Assembly: GCA_030388825.1 (NCBI GenBank)
Contig: CP128835.1
Location: 2,350,001 to 2,414,000, forward strand
Source: Rossellomorea sp. AcN35-11
GTDB taxonomy: Bacteria > Bacillota > Bacilli > Bacillales > Bacillaceae_B
Reading direction: 5' to 3'
Length of the DNA stretch: 64,000 nt
The notes below the pieces were generated by a model. It was not told where the DNA came from. It did not search any database and was given only the letters and a program-made list of their open reading frames with translations. This document shows, in pieces, positions 56,011 through 64,000 of the stretch; within the stretch, counting starts at the first letter, position 1, and every line of letters begins with the position of its first letter. The translations under genes and the position numbers were made by a program.

Positions 56011-57471
56011 TTGACCAATCAAAAGAAAAAGCCTGTCTCTACTCAGATTGAAGAAAACACCAATTATCTAAGGGATACCTTAGCTGTAGACAAAAGTTTT
56101 GATGTCATTCAATTGGATCTGGAATATGCTGAGAGAAAAATGGCGATGTTTTTAGTGGATGGCTTTGTTAAAGATGATATTATGCATTATCTTATGAAGC
56201 TCTTGTCTGGACTTAGTCCTGAACAACTGGAAGAAGATACGTTAGAAAAGTTGTTGAAGACATACATCCCATATATAGAGATTGAGCAGGTAGATGACTT
56301 GAACCAGGTGATCGACCTGGTATTGGCCGGACCGACAGCCCTTGTGGTGGACGGCATTGATAAAATCATCGTGATCGATGCTAGAACGTATCCTGTCAGG
56401 GGTCCTCAGGAACCCGATATTGAACGGGTCGTCAGGGGCTCGAGGGATGGATATGTGGAAACGATCGTATTTAACACAGCTTTGACGAGAAGGAGGGTTC
56501 GTGATCCTTCCCTTCGAATGGAATACATGCAAGTAGGGAGGAGGTCCAAAACGGATATCGTCGTCAGTTATATAGAAGACATAGCGGATCCTGAACTGGT
56601 ACATAAAATAAAGGACGCTCTTTCAAAAATCGATACAGATGGCCTTCCCATGGGTGAGAAGACATTGGAAGAATTCATCGCAGGACGCCACTGGAATCCT
56701 TACCCTCTTGTCCGCTATACGGAGAGGCCTGATACCGCCGCTGCCCATCTGTATGAGGGGCACGTCATTATCATGGTGGACGGCTCACCTAGCGTACTGA
56801 TTACACCGACAACTTTTTGGCATCATCTTCAGCATGCGGAAGAATACAGGAACAAGCCTTCAGTTGGGGCTTACCTGCGCTTTGTAAGGTTTATCGCAGT
56901 ATGGAGCTCTATATTCTTATTGCCGTTTTACTATTTATTTGCCATCCATCCCGAACTTTTACCGGAGGGGCTGAGTTATATAGGTCCGAATGATGTTGGG
57001 GAAGTGCCTTTATTTCTTCAATTCTTAATCATAGAAATCGGAATCGATATTCTGAGGATGGCCGCCATTCATACCCCTTCTTCATTGGCAACGGCCCTGG
57101 GTCTTGTAGCTGCCTTGATGATAGGTCAAGTGGCAGTAGAAGTCGGACTCTTTATAAACGAGGTCATCCTTTATCTAGCGATTGCAGCAATCGGTACCTT
57201 TGCAACGCCAAGCTATGAACTGAGCTTAGCCAATCGATTGGTCAGAATCTTTTTATTGATCTGCACGGCGTTATTCGGGGTATATGGATTTGTGATCGGG
57301 ATCCTGCTGTGGATTTTGATGCTGTCGAGAATGAATTCCTTTGATATTCCTTATATGTGGCCATTTATCCCGTTTAACTTTCGAGCATTCCGTGACGTTT
57401 TCCTCCGTTCGCCAATGCCGTTAAAGAACAGACGACCGCGGTTTCTCCATCCAAAAGATCCCGATCGTTGA
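56011..57471 (+). CDS. GerA-family spore germination protein, SpoVAF-like
   Basis: A GerA/SpoVAF family inner-membrane protein of spores, 486 residues. The N-terminal soluble region (to about 295) has the family motif GPTALVVDG and RGSRDGYVETIVFN, then LRMEYMQVGRRSKTDI. Five membrane segments follow (about 300-450) and a proline-rich end, MPLKNRRPRF. It resembles SpoVAF more than GerAA in VRFIAVWSSIFLLPFYYL. TTG follows GGGAGTGAAGG. No gerB or gerC partner is adjacent, so it stands alone. No convincing sigma-G promoter was found. Confidence 0.87.
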   Translation: MTNQKKKPVSTQIEENTNYLRDTLAVDKSFDVIQLDLEYAERKMAMFLVDGFVKDDIMHYLMKLLSGLSPEQLEEDTLEKLLKTYIPYIEIEQVDDLNQVIDLVLAGPTALVVDGIDKIIVIDARTYPVRGPQEPDIERVVRGSRDGYVETIVFNTALTRRRVRDPSLRMEYMQVGRRSKTDIVVSYIEDIADPELVHKIKDALSKIDTDGLPMGEKTLEEFIAGRHWNPYPLVRYTERPDTAAAHLYEGHVIIMVDGSPSVLITPTTFWHHLQHAEEYRNKPSVGAYLRFVRFIAVWSSIFLLPFYYLFAIHPELLPEGLSYIGPNDVGEVPLFLQFLIIEIGIDILRMAAIHTPSSLATALGLVAALMIGQVAVEVGLFINEVILYLAIAAIGTFATPSYELSLANRLVRIFLLICTALFGVYGFVIGILLWILMLSRMNSFDIPYMWPFIPFNFRAFRDVFLRSPMPLKNRRPRFLHPKDPDR

Positions 57472-57483
57472 ATGTTATAATGA

Positions 57484-57533
57484 AAAGCTTTCCTTGATGG
57501 TTACATCGTTAAGGGAGTTTTTTTTTGTTCTTT
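57484..57533 (+). terminator. Terminator after the GerA-family gene
   Basis: CTTTCCTTGATG pairs imperfectly with CATCGTTAAGGGAG, followed by TTTTTTTTTG. Confidence 0.75.
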
Positions 57534-57695
57534 TCTCAAAGTCGTTGTTTTTTCATTAGCACTTCAAGGCCCTGTCGATTACATTCTACTGGATGGCGAG
57601 GGGGATGTTCCTTCTTCTGAATAGCAACAATGTTTACGAACAGAGTCCATATAAAAGAAGTTGGATTCATTACACTGATATTCCAAAGCTTCATA

Positions 57696-57724
57696 TTGAG
57701 AAGATGTGGATTTTGACTTATACT
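57696..57724 (+). promoter_or_regulatory. Sigma-A promoter of yqgQ-glcK
   Basis: TTGAGA (57696-57701) and TATACT (57719-57724) are 17 bases apart, 33 bases before the yqgQ ATG. Confidence 0.7.
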
Positions 57725-57757
57725 TTAAGGTGAATGATAGAAAGCAGGGTGTATGAT

Positions 57758-57964
57758 ATGAAAACGATTTATGATATCCAACAGTTGTTAAAACGATATG
57801 GGACCATCATATATGTTGGACATCGTCTTTCTGACCTGCAATTGATGGAAGGCGAACTTAAAGAACTTTACCAATCCCAGCTGATCGACCCCAGGGATTT
57901 TGAAACGGCTTTGTTTTTACTGCGACATGAAATACAATTAGAAAAAGAAAAACAGGACAGGTGA
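57758..57964 (+). CDS. yqgQ: Small protein YqgQ (DUF910)
   Basis: A 68-residue helical protein of the DUF910 family with unknown function, always found before glcK in Bacillus. The core is [23 protein letters not shown] at 57758 follows CAGGGTG. It ends 5 bases before glcK, so the two are cotranscribed. Confidence 0.9.
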   Translation: MKTIYDIQQLLKRYGTIIYVGHRLSDLQLMEGELKELYQSQLIDPRDFETALFLLRHEIQLEKEKQDR

Positions 57965-57969
57965 TACAA

Positions 57970-58941
57970 ATGACAGAAAAGTGGCTGGTTGGTGTAGACT
58001 TAGGAGGAACAACGACTAAAATCGCATTTTTGAATAAGTACGGTGAATTATTACATAAATGGGAGATCCCTACTGATAAATCTGATAACGGTAAGAATAT
58101 CATCGTTGATATTGCCAAGGCGATCGATAAGAAGCTGGAAGAATTAGATCATTCCAAAGACAAGCTGGTCGGCATCGGCATGGGTGCCCCGGGACCGGTC
58201 GATATGGCTAAAGGGATTATTTATGAAGCGGTTAACTTAGGCTGGGAAAAGAATACACCGTTAAGAGACCTGCTCGAAATGGAAACAGGCTTATCTGCTG
58301 TCATTGACAACGATGCAAACTGCGCAGCGCTTGGTGAAATGTGGAAAGGTGCAGGTGACGGAGGAAAGGATATCGTATGTGTGACGCTAGGTACAGGTGT
58401 TGGTGGAGGAGTCATAGCCAATGGGGATATTGTGCACGGTGTGAAAGGGGCAGGCGGAGAAATCGGACACATAACCGTTGTTCCTGAAGGTGGATTCCAG
58501 TGTAACTGTGGAAAGACTGGTTGTTTGGAAACGGTTGCTTCTGCCACAGGTGTCGTCCGCCTAGCAAATGAAAAACTCGATGCTTCAGTGCAAACGTCTG
58601 TCCTTCACGGAATCAGGGAATCCAACGGTGCCGTGAGCGCCAAGGATATTTTTGATGCTGCAAGAGAACATGATGAACTAGCCCTTGAAGTCATTAATCA
58701 ACTAGCCTTCTATTTGGGACTGTCACTTGCGAATTTGGGGAATGCCCTGAATCCTGAAAAGATCGTCATCGGCGGAGGAGTCTCTAAAGCGGGTGATAGT
58801 TTATTAGGACCGGTAGTGAAGTATTTCGAACAATTCGCATTTCCCACCGTACGTACATCAACAAGCTTAAGCATCGCTACTCTTGGAAACGATGCCGGAG
58901 TGATTGGTGCAGCCTGGTTAGTTAAGAATAAGATCGTGTAA
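57970..58941 (+). CDS. glcK: Glucokinase (ROK family)
   Basis: Phosphorylates free glucose with ATP. The ATP-binding signature [14 protein letters not shown] is at residues 8-21, the catalytic Asp in [12 protein letters not shown] (about 113), and the ROK zinc site is GEIGHITV with [10 protein letters not shown] (about 168-190). ATG at 57970 follows ACAGGTG. Length is 323 residues, normal for Bacillus GlcK. Confidence 0.96.
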   Translation: MTEKWLVGVDLGGTTTKIAFLNKYGELLHKWEIPTDKSDNGKNIIVDIAKAIDKKLEELDHSKDKLVGIGMGAPGPVDMAKGIIYEAVNLGWEKNTPLRDLLEMETGLSAVIDNDANCAALGEMWKGAGDGGKDIVCVTLGTGVGGGVIANGDIVHGVKGAGGEIGHITVVPEGGFQCNCGKTGCLETVASATGVVRLANEKLDASVQTSVLHGIRESNGAVSAKDIFDAAREHDELALEVINQLAFYLGLSLANLGNALNPEKIVIGGGVSKAGDSLLGPVVKYFEQFAFPTVRTSTSLSIATLGNDAGVIGAAWLVKNKIV

Positions 58942-58983
58942 CAGAACTGTGATGAAAAAATTTCCTACTGATATATTTTAGAA

Positions 58984-59030
58984 AAAGATGCTGATGATTC
59001 ATATTTGAGTCATCGGCATCTTTTTCCTTT
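58984..59030 (+). terminator. Terminator after glcK
   Basis: AAAGATGC-GATGA and TCATC-GCATCTTT form the stem, followed by TTCC. Confidence 0.8.
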
Positions 59031-59344
59031 GAAAAATGAAGCAGAGGGTACTTTTCTCAATTTACCAATGAATTCGGTAGTCTTTATGACATAGGGACAT
59101 TAGAACCGTTTTGAAAAAATATAGTTATATTGAAACTTTTAACGGTTTCAATCGTCTAATAGTATGGGTAAGAGAATAAGACTAAAAGAATCATTATACA
59201 CCCACAATATGTTAGGTGGTTTGACGTTTTGTAAAAAAAGTATTAAGATATTCCAAGGTTGCATGTTTAATATTACCTAATTTTACCAAAAATATTAAGA
59301 TTGTTACATACGAAGGAACCGTTTGTAGCAAGGAGGTTGAATCA
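59031..59344. other. Intergenic region upstream of yqgS
   Basis: No gene supported. It contains a perfect dyad, ATTGAAAC (59129-59136) and GTTTCAAT (59145-59152), and a promoter at 59221-59249. It ends with the strong ribosome site AAGGAGG. Confidence 0.6.
59221..59249 (+). promoter_or_regulatory. Sigma-A promoter of yqgS
   Basis: TTGACG (59221-59226) and TAAGAT (59244-59249) are 17 bases apart, about 95 bases before the ATG. Confidence 0.6.
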
Positions 59345-61214
59345 ATGAAACGAAAAAAGACACCAAAGGCTTCTCTAGTGATCATCAGCTGCATTTCTCC
59401 TTTGGATCAAGACGTATATTGTCTATAAAACTAGCTTTGATATAAAGATAGAAAGTACTCTGCAGGAACTGATCCTCTTTATTAACCCACTAAGTTTCTT
59501 GCTGTTTATCTTCGGAATAGGGTTGTTCCTTAGGAAGGATAAGTCGCGCACCAATTACATTATTGCTGCAAGCTTCGTCCTCTCGCTCATCCTATACGGA
59601 AACGTTATTTTCTATCGATTTTTTGACGATTTTTTGACACTCCCTGTACTCTTTCAAACAAGCAATTTTTCCGATTTAGGCACAAGTGCAAGCGCCATAA
59701 CGAGCTGGAAGGATTTATTCTATTTCACTGATGTGATGGTATTGATCCTTATCATCAAATTAAAGCCAACATGGTTTTCAATCCAGAACTTTAGCAGGGC
59801 TAACCGCCGTGCATATTTCCTGGTTGCCACTGCACTCGTATTTTTCAACCTCGGCCTGGCCGAATCAGAAAGACCGCAACTGCTCACAAGAACCTTTGAT
59901 CGTGAAATGTTGGTAAAGAATATCGGAACGTATAATTACCATATATACGATATTTTCCTCCAATCAAAGTCTTCCGCACAGCGGGCCATGGCAGATGGAA
60001 GTGAGCTGGCACATATCGATAACTATGTCCGGGCAAGTTACATCGAACCGCATAAAGGGATGTTCGGTGTGGCAAAAGATAAGAACCTGATTATGGTATC
60101 ACTTGAGTCCCTTCAGAGCTTTGTCATCAATGGGGAGATGAACGGTCAGGAAATTACGCCATTTCTCAATGAGTTCATTGGTGAAAGCTACTACTTTGAC
60201 CATTTCTATCATCAGACTCAGCAAGGGAAAACCTCTGATTCAGAGTTCTTGCTGGATAATTCTCTTTATCCGTTAAACCGGGGAGCGGTATTCTTCACTC
60301 ACTCAGGAAACGAGTTTGAATCCATGACCGAAAAACTTGGAGAGAATGGGTACTATACCACGGCTATGCACGCAAATAATAAAAGCTTCTGGAATCGTGA
60401 CATTATGTATGATTCCCTTGGATATGAGCGTTTCTACTCATTACCGGACTATGAAGTAACGGAAGAGAATTCGGTTAACTGGGGTATGAAGGATATTCCA
60501 TTCTTTGAGCAATCTGTAGAGCATATGAAACAGATGCCTCAGCCTTTCAGTACAAAGATGATTACTCTGACGAATCATTACCCTTTCACATTAGATGAAG
60601 AAGATAAATTTATTGATGCTTACACTTCGAAAGACGGAACAGTCAATCGTTATTTCCAGACAGTCCGCTACATGGATGAAGCCGTAAAGAATTTCATAAC
60701 GGACTTGAAGGAATCAGGAATCTATGAGAATTCTGTCATCGTCATGTACGGAGATCACTACGGTATATCTGAAAACCATAACAAGGCCATGAGTGAATAT
60801 TTAGGTAAGGAAGTAACGCCATTTGTCAGCACACAGCTGCAACGGGTTCCAATGATCATTCATATTCCGGGACAGGAAGGGAAGACCATTTCTAAAGTCG
60901 CCGGACAAATTGACTTGAAACCAACGATCTTACACCTTTTGGGTATAGAAACGAAGGAAGACATCCAGTTCGGTTCAGATATCTTCTCCAGTCAGCATGA
61001 AGATCTGGCTATCCTACGTGATGGGCGATTTATTACCAAGGATTACGTTTTCGCCGGTGAAAAATGCTGGAACAAGGAAACGGAAGAATCAACCGACATG
61101 AAATACTGTGAGCCTTATATAGAACGAGTGAACGAGGAATTAGGATATTCGGATAAGATCATTAATGGAGACCTTCTTCGATTTTATGGTGAATCTGACG
61201 ATCAAAAAGAATAA
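59345..61214 (+). CDS. yqgS: Lipoteichoic acid synthase family protein YqgS, frame broken by one extra T
   Basis: A polyglycerolphosphate lipoteichoic acid synthase paralogue: five N-terminal membrane segments and an extracellular sulfatase-like domain. Catalytic Thr is in QGKTSDSEF; metal ligands are in SLESLQ and MYGDHYG. ATG at 59345 follows AAGGAGG, but its frame stops after 27 codons. The main frame begins without a start before 59499. Removing one T from TTT at 59394-59396 gives VIISCILLWIKTYIVYKTSF, which matches the first membrane segment of LtaS proteins. Repaired length is 622 residues. The 1,870-base span is 3n+1. Confidence 0.87.
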
Positions 61215-61223
61215 TGAAAAACA

Positions 61224-61256
61224 GAGCTTGCGAAGAGATTCGCAAGCTTTTCTTGT
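61224..61256 (+). terminator. Terminator after yqgS
   Basis: AGCTTGCGAA and TTCGCAAGCT form a perfect stem with a 4-base loop, followed by TTTCTT. Confidence 0.9.
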
Positions 61257-61316
61257 CATGAAATATCGAACCATTCATACATGTAAGTAAGGACATATGA
61301 ATGGGGAGGTACCTGT

Positions 61317-62510
61317 ATGAAAGTGAAAGTTCGAAGTGGCGATTCCTTTTGGTATTACAGCCAATTGTTTTATATCCCAATCGAATTGATAATCGATTCA
61401 AACCCTGCTGTTGATCCTGATGGATTAAAGATTGGAACAGAGATTGAAATCCCTGGATTTAGGAGAGAAAGCTACTGGATACAAAGTGGTGATTCCTTTT
61501 GGACCCTTTCCCAGCAAAGGAATATAGGAGTGGACGCATTACTTCTTTTGAATGAAGGTGTCAACCCTAACAGTTTACAGATAGGTTCGATGATCTTTCT
61601 TCCATTACGGGTCGTTTCACCGGTAGTAAATGGAAAGCAGGCATACAGTTCAGAGTTGATGGAAGAAGATATGAAGAAAATAAAGGAGATTTACCCTTTC
61701 GTTACATTAAACTCTGTCGGGGAGAGTGTACTGGGAAAAGACCTTCTTGAAATGAGAGTCGGTAACGGGGAGAGAAAGGTTCATATAGATGCATCGTTTC
61801 ATGCAAATGAATGGATCACTACGTCCATTTTGATGACGTTTCTAAACGATTACTTACTTTCTCTAACGAATGGTAACCTCATGAGGGGAATCCAGACACT
61901 TCCTGTATATGGAGTGGTCACCCTTTCGTTTGTCCCTATGGTCAATCCTGACGGAGTGGATCTCGTGTTGAACGGACCACCGAAGGGAAGGAAAAAAGAA
62001 CTGTTGGAAATCAACCGGGGGAGTAATGATTTCACAGGATGGAAGGCCAATATAAGAGGGGTGGACCTTAATAACCAATTCCCGGCCAAATGGGAGTTGG
62101 AAAAAGAGAGGAAAGAAGAAAAATCTCCTGCCCCAAGAGATTTCCCAGGATATAAACCTCTTTCTGAACCTGAAACCATTGCTATGGCCAAACTTGCTCA
62201 AGAGGAAAGGTTTGACCGGCTGTTAGCCCTCCATACTCAGGGAAAGGAATTCTATTGGGGATATGAAGGGTTGGAGCCACCGGAAGCAGCAAAGCTTGCA
62301 GCTGATTTCAAAAGAGTAAGCGGATATGAATCCGTCAGGTATGTAGACAGTTATGCGGGATATAAGGATTGGTTCATTAAGGAATTTAAGAAAGCAGGGT
62401 TTACCATCGAGCTCGGAAAAGGAATAAACCCCTTGCCCCTCTCTCAGTTTGATGAAATTTATCAGGATATGCTCGGCATCTTTCTGGTATCCATATATCG
62501 ATGGTACTGA
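61317..62510 (+). CDS. yqgT: Gamma-D-glutamyl-L-diamino acid endopeptidase (LysM-LysM-M14)
   Basis: A peptidoglycan stem-peptide hydrolase of the ENP1 type. Two LysM domains (about residues 1-45 and 50-97) precede an M14 zinc carboxypeptidase domain. The metal ligands are in FHANEW and in ALHTQGKEFYW; the catalytic Glu is in IELGKG. No signal peptide is present, as in the sporulation-associated ENP1 enzymes, which act on spore or mother-cell side peptides. ATG follows GGGGAGGT. Length 397 residues. Confidence 0.92.
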   Translation: MKVKVRSGDSFWYYSQLFYIPIELIIDSNPAVDPDGLKIGTEIEIPGFRRESYWIQSGDSFWTLSQQRNIGVDALLLLNEGVNPNSLQIGSMIFLPLRVVSPVVNGKQAYSSELMEEDMKKIKEIYPFVTLNSVGESVLGKDLLEMRVGNGERKVHIDASFHANEWITTSILMTFLNDYLLSLTNGNLMRGIQTLPVYGVVTLSFVPMVNPDGVDLVLNGPPKGRKKELLEINRGSNDFTGWKANIRGVDLNNQFPAKWELEKERKEEKSPAPRDFPGYKPLSEPETIAMAKLAQEERFDRLLALHTQGKEFYWGYEGLEPPEAAKLAADFKRVSGYESVRYVDSYAGYKDWFIKEFKKAGFTIELGKGINPLPLSQFDEIYQDMLGIFLVSIYRWY

Positions 62511-62822
62511 CAAAGTTCAAGGTGAAATGTAGGACCTTGATGATACTCCATGAAATTCGACGAAATCATAAACAAACACTCGAAAGTTCTTTGCACAAGT
62601 TCCATAAATATCTATTGTAGAAAATGAAAATCAGGAGTAAAATAAATCATCATCCTGTTTAACAAAACAAAAGGAATATCCGATTGTGGTGACTCAAATG
62701 GTGTGTGAACATCTGGTCATCACTTTTTTTGAATTTTTGTAATGTTTTTTTAACAAACTTGAAACATTTTCCGCTTTTAAACGTACTAATTAATATGGAA
62801 TTTATGAAGGGGGGAGAAGGAT
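62511..62822. other. 312-bp A+T-rich intergenic region before yqgU
   Basis: No supported gene or clear terminator. Weak promoter-like pairs exist (TTGCAC at about 62591 with TATTGT 16 bases on). The yqgU ribosome site GAAGGGGGGAGAAGG ends the region. Confidence 0.5.
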
Positions 62823-63932
62823 ATGAAACAGAAAAAAGTGAGTGTCTTACTATTTTTATTACTGAGTATTCTTTTGTTGTCTGCATGTCAACCGGAAGAG
62901 ACCCAGACTTCTCCCCCAGAGAAAGAGAAACCAAAAACAAAAGAAATCTCTGCAGGCACTTTTTCTTCAGAGCGCTTTGTTGAGAATATAGGATGGCTTT
63001 CAGATACAGAGATTCTATCAGTTCAACTTGGAGAGGATGGGAAACCTTCTTTCTACATCTATCATTTATACGATGGAACAAATACAAAAATTTATGAGAT
63101 TCCTTCTTCTTTCGTTGGGGCGAGCATATCACCAGATAAGGAAAAAATATTGATCCATTCAGCTCCTGTAACCTATTCAGCCAAGGTAACCATTATCGAC
63201 AGGAAAGGTCAGGAGCTGTTTCAGGAGGATGTGCCTTCGTATGAATTAACACATTCATGGAACCCATTTAACGAGAATGCTTTGTTAATCACCAGCTTCA
63301 GTGAAGATTGGAGTTTTCAGGTTTACTCCATTGATTTAAAAAAGGCTGTTATGGACCCTATAGATGCTGAACAGCCATTTGTTCAATGGAAGTCGGAATC
63401 TTCCATCCTTTTTCAAGATTGGAATGCAGAAGAGATAAGTGTTTCAGCTCCACTCATGTCCCGGAATGTTTTCAATGGAGAAAAGGATATGATCGTGGAA
63501 TCCACTATCCACTTTAAACAGTTTACTAATTCTCTACTATCTGTCACTCCCCTGGAGGAGGATGGTCCGTTTACGTATCGATTCATCACTTCAAGTGGTG
63601 AGATCCAGTCCGAGTTCACGGCCGATCTCCTGAGCCGCTATTCTGACTGGTTTGTTCCTTATTATGATATGATAGAAGAGAAAGGTCGTTTGATTACTTT
63701 CACTGCAACTGAACCAGGCTCCTTTGATATGTATACAGGAACATTCTCTTTAAAGGAGTGGGAAATTTCATCTGGAAATGAAATCCTATTGGTTGAGGAC
63801 CTGCCTTTAGAGCCGATACAGTGTTCACCAAACGGGGAATATTGTTTATATGGTAATCAATTGGAGAAAGTAATCGATTTGACGGACTCAACCATCATTC
63901 AGCTACTGACAGAGGAAGGGGAAGATATGTAA
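62823..63932 (+). CDS. yqgU: Putative lipoprotein YqgU
   Basis: A 369-residue lipoprotein of unknown function. The signal peptide has the lipobox LLSAC (Cys 22), followed by a Pro/Glu/Lys/Thr-rich linker. The rest is beta-rich with WD/TolB-like repeats (IGWLSDTEILSVQLGEDG, GASISPDKEKILIHSAP, IQCSPNGEYCLYG), suggesting a beta-propeller. ATG follows GGGGGGAGAAGG. The stop overlaps the next ATG by one base (TAATG). Confidence 0.87.
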   Translation: MKQKKVSVLLFLLLSILLLSACQPEETQTSPPEKEKPKTKEISAGTFSSERFVENIGWLSDTEILSVQLGEDGKPSFYIYHLYDGTNTKIYEIPSSFVGASISPDKEKILIHSAPVTYSAKVTIIDRKGQELFQEDVPSYELTHSWNPFNENALLITSFSEDWSFQVYSIDLKKAVMDPIDAEQPFVQWKSESSILFQDWNAEEISVSAPLMSRNVFNGEKDMIVESTIHFKQFTNSLLSVTPLEEDGPFTYRFITSSGEIQSEFTADLLSRYSDWFVPYYDMIEEKGRLITFTATEPGSFDMYTGTFSLKEWEISSGNEILLVEDLPLEPIQCSPNGEYCLYGNQLEKVIDLTDSTIIQLLTEEGEDM

Positions 63933-64000
63933 TGGCCATCGTAGATGTAACCGTTATACCGATTGGAACGGAATCTCCAAGTGTAAGTTCCTATGTTGCG
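63932..64000 (+). CDS. yqgV: Thiamine-binding family protein YqgV, N-terminal part (runs out of window)
   Basis: The frame starts at ATG in TAATG, overlapping the yqgU stop, with GGAAGGGGAAG before it. The 23 visible residues start MAIVDVTVIPIGTESPSVSS, typical of the small MTH1187/YkoF-type (DUF77) family that binds thiamine-like ligands. The full protein should be about 100 residues. Confidence 0.8.
   Translation, partial: MAIVDVTVIPIGTESPSVSSYVA

Overview
The window is a chromosomal segment of a spore-forming Bacillaceae species (Bacillus sensu lato). Gene order from yqfD to yqgV follows the Bacillus subtilis yqf/yqg region almost gene for gene. Strong GGAGG-type Shine-Dalgarno sites, sigma-A promoters and factor-independent terminators fit this, as do sporulation/germination genes (yqfD, a SpoVAF-like GerA protein). 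The species is not B. subtilis: it has a single-chain glycyl-tRNA synthetase, an acyl-CoA dehydrogenase gene after sigA, a znuC-znuB-zur operon, a chemoreceptor, a Na/Pi cotransporter, phoU, and a polysaccharide-type glycosyltransferase cluster.

Layout. 1-7.3 kb: yqfD (partial), phoH, pgpH, ybeY, dgkA, cdd, era, yqzL, recO. 7.5-8.2 kb: a tandem array of about 125-bp palindromic repeats between convergent recO and glyQS. 8.2-10 kb: glyQS with a T-box leader. 10-15.3 kb: ccpN-yqfL and the yqxD-dnaG-sigA macromolecular-synthesis operon. 15.4-25.9 kb: a membrane protein, acyl-CoA dehydrogenase, cytochrome c550, trmK, yqfO, ispH, yqfQ, cshB, nfo, yqfT, yqfU. 26-28 kb: zinc uptake and Zur. 28-34.4 kb: small genes, ispG, a LysM protein, a chemoreceptor and a DUF1189 protein. 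34.6-46.1 kb: Na/Pi cotransporter, yqgC, sodA, an MFS transporter, pbpA and the Pho-box-controlled pstSCAB-phoU operon. 46.8-51.4 kb: a four-gene sugar-polymer cluster (DUF4912, GH57-like/GT4 fusion, nucleotidyltransferase, unknown). 51.5-64 kb: rpmG, yqgN, DUF92 protein, yqgO, gluP, unknown protein, GerA-family protein, yqgQ-glcK, yqgS (LTA synthase), yqgT, yqgU, yqgV (partial).

Functional themes: c-di-AMP turnover, ribosome and tRNA maturation (ybeY, era, trmK), DNA repair (recO, nfo), replication and primary sigma factor, isoprenoid synthesis (ispG, ispH), zinc and phosphate acquisition, envelope building (dgkA, pbpA, yqgS, yqgT) and glycolytic control (ccpN, yqfL, glcK).

Two things stand out. 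First, the tandem hairpin array shows clear compensatory base changes between units, so it is selected or copied as a folded structure; it is the best candidate here for an undescribed element. Second, five conserved genes (phoH, pgpH, ccpN, yqxD, yqgS) are each broken by exactly one extra base. Their spans are all 3n+1, and deleting one base restores a full-length family protein. This one-directional pattern looks more like insertion-type sequencing error than biology, but it must be resolved before those genes are interpreted.
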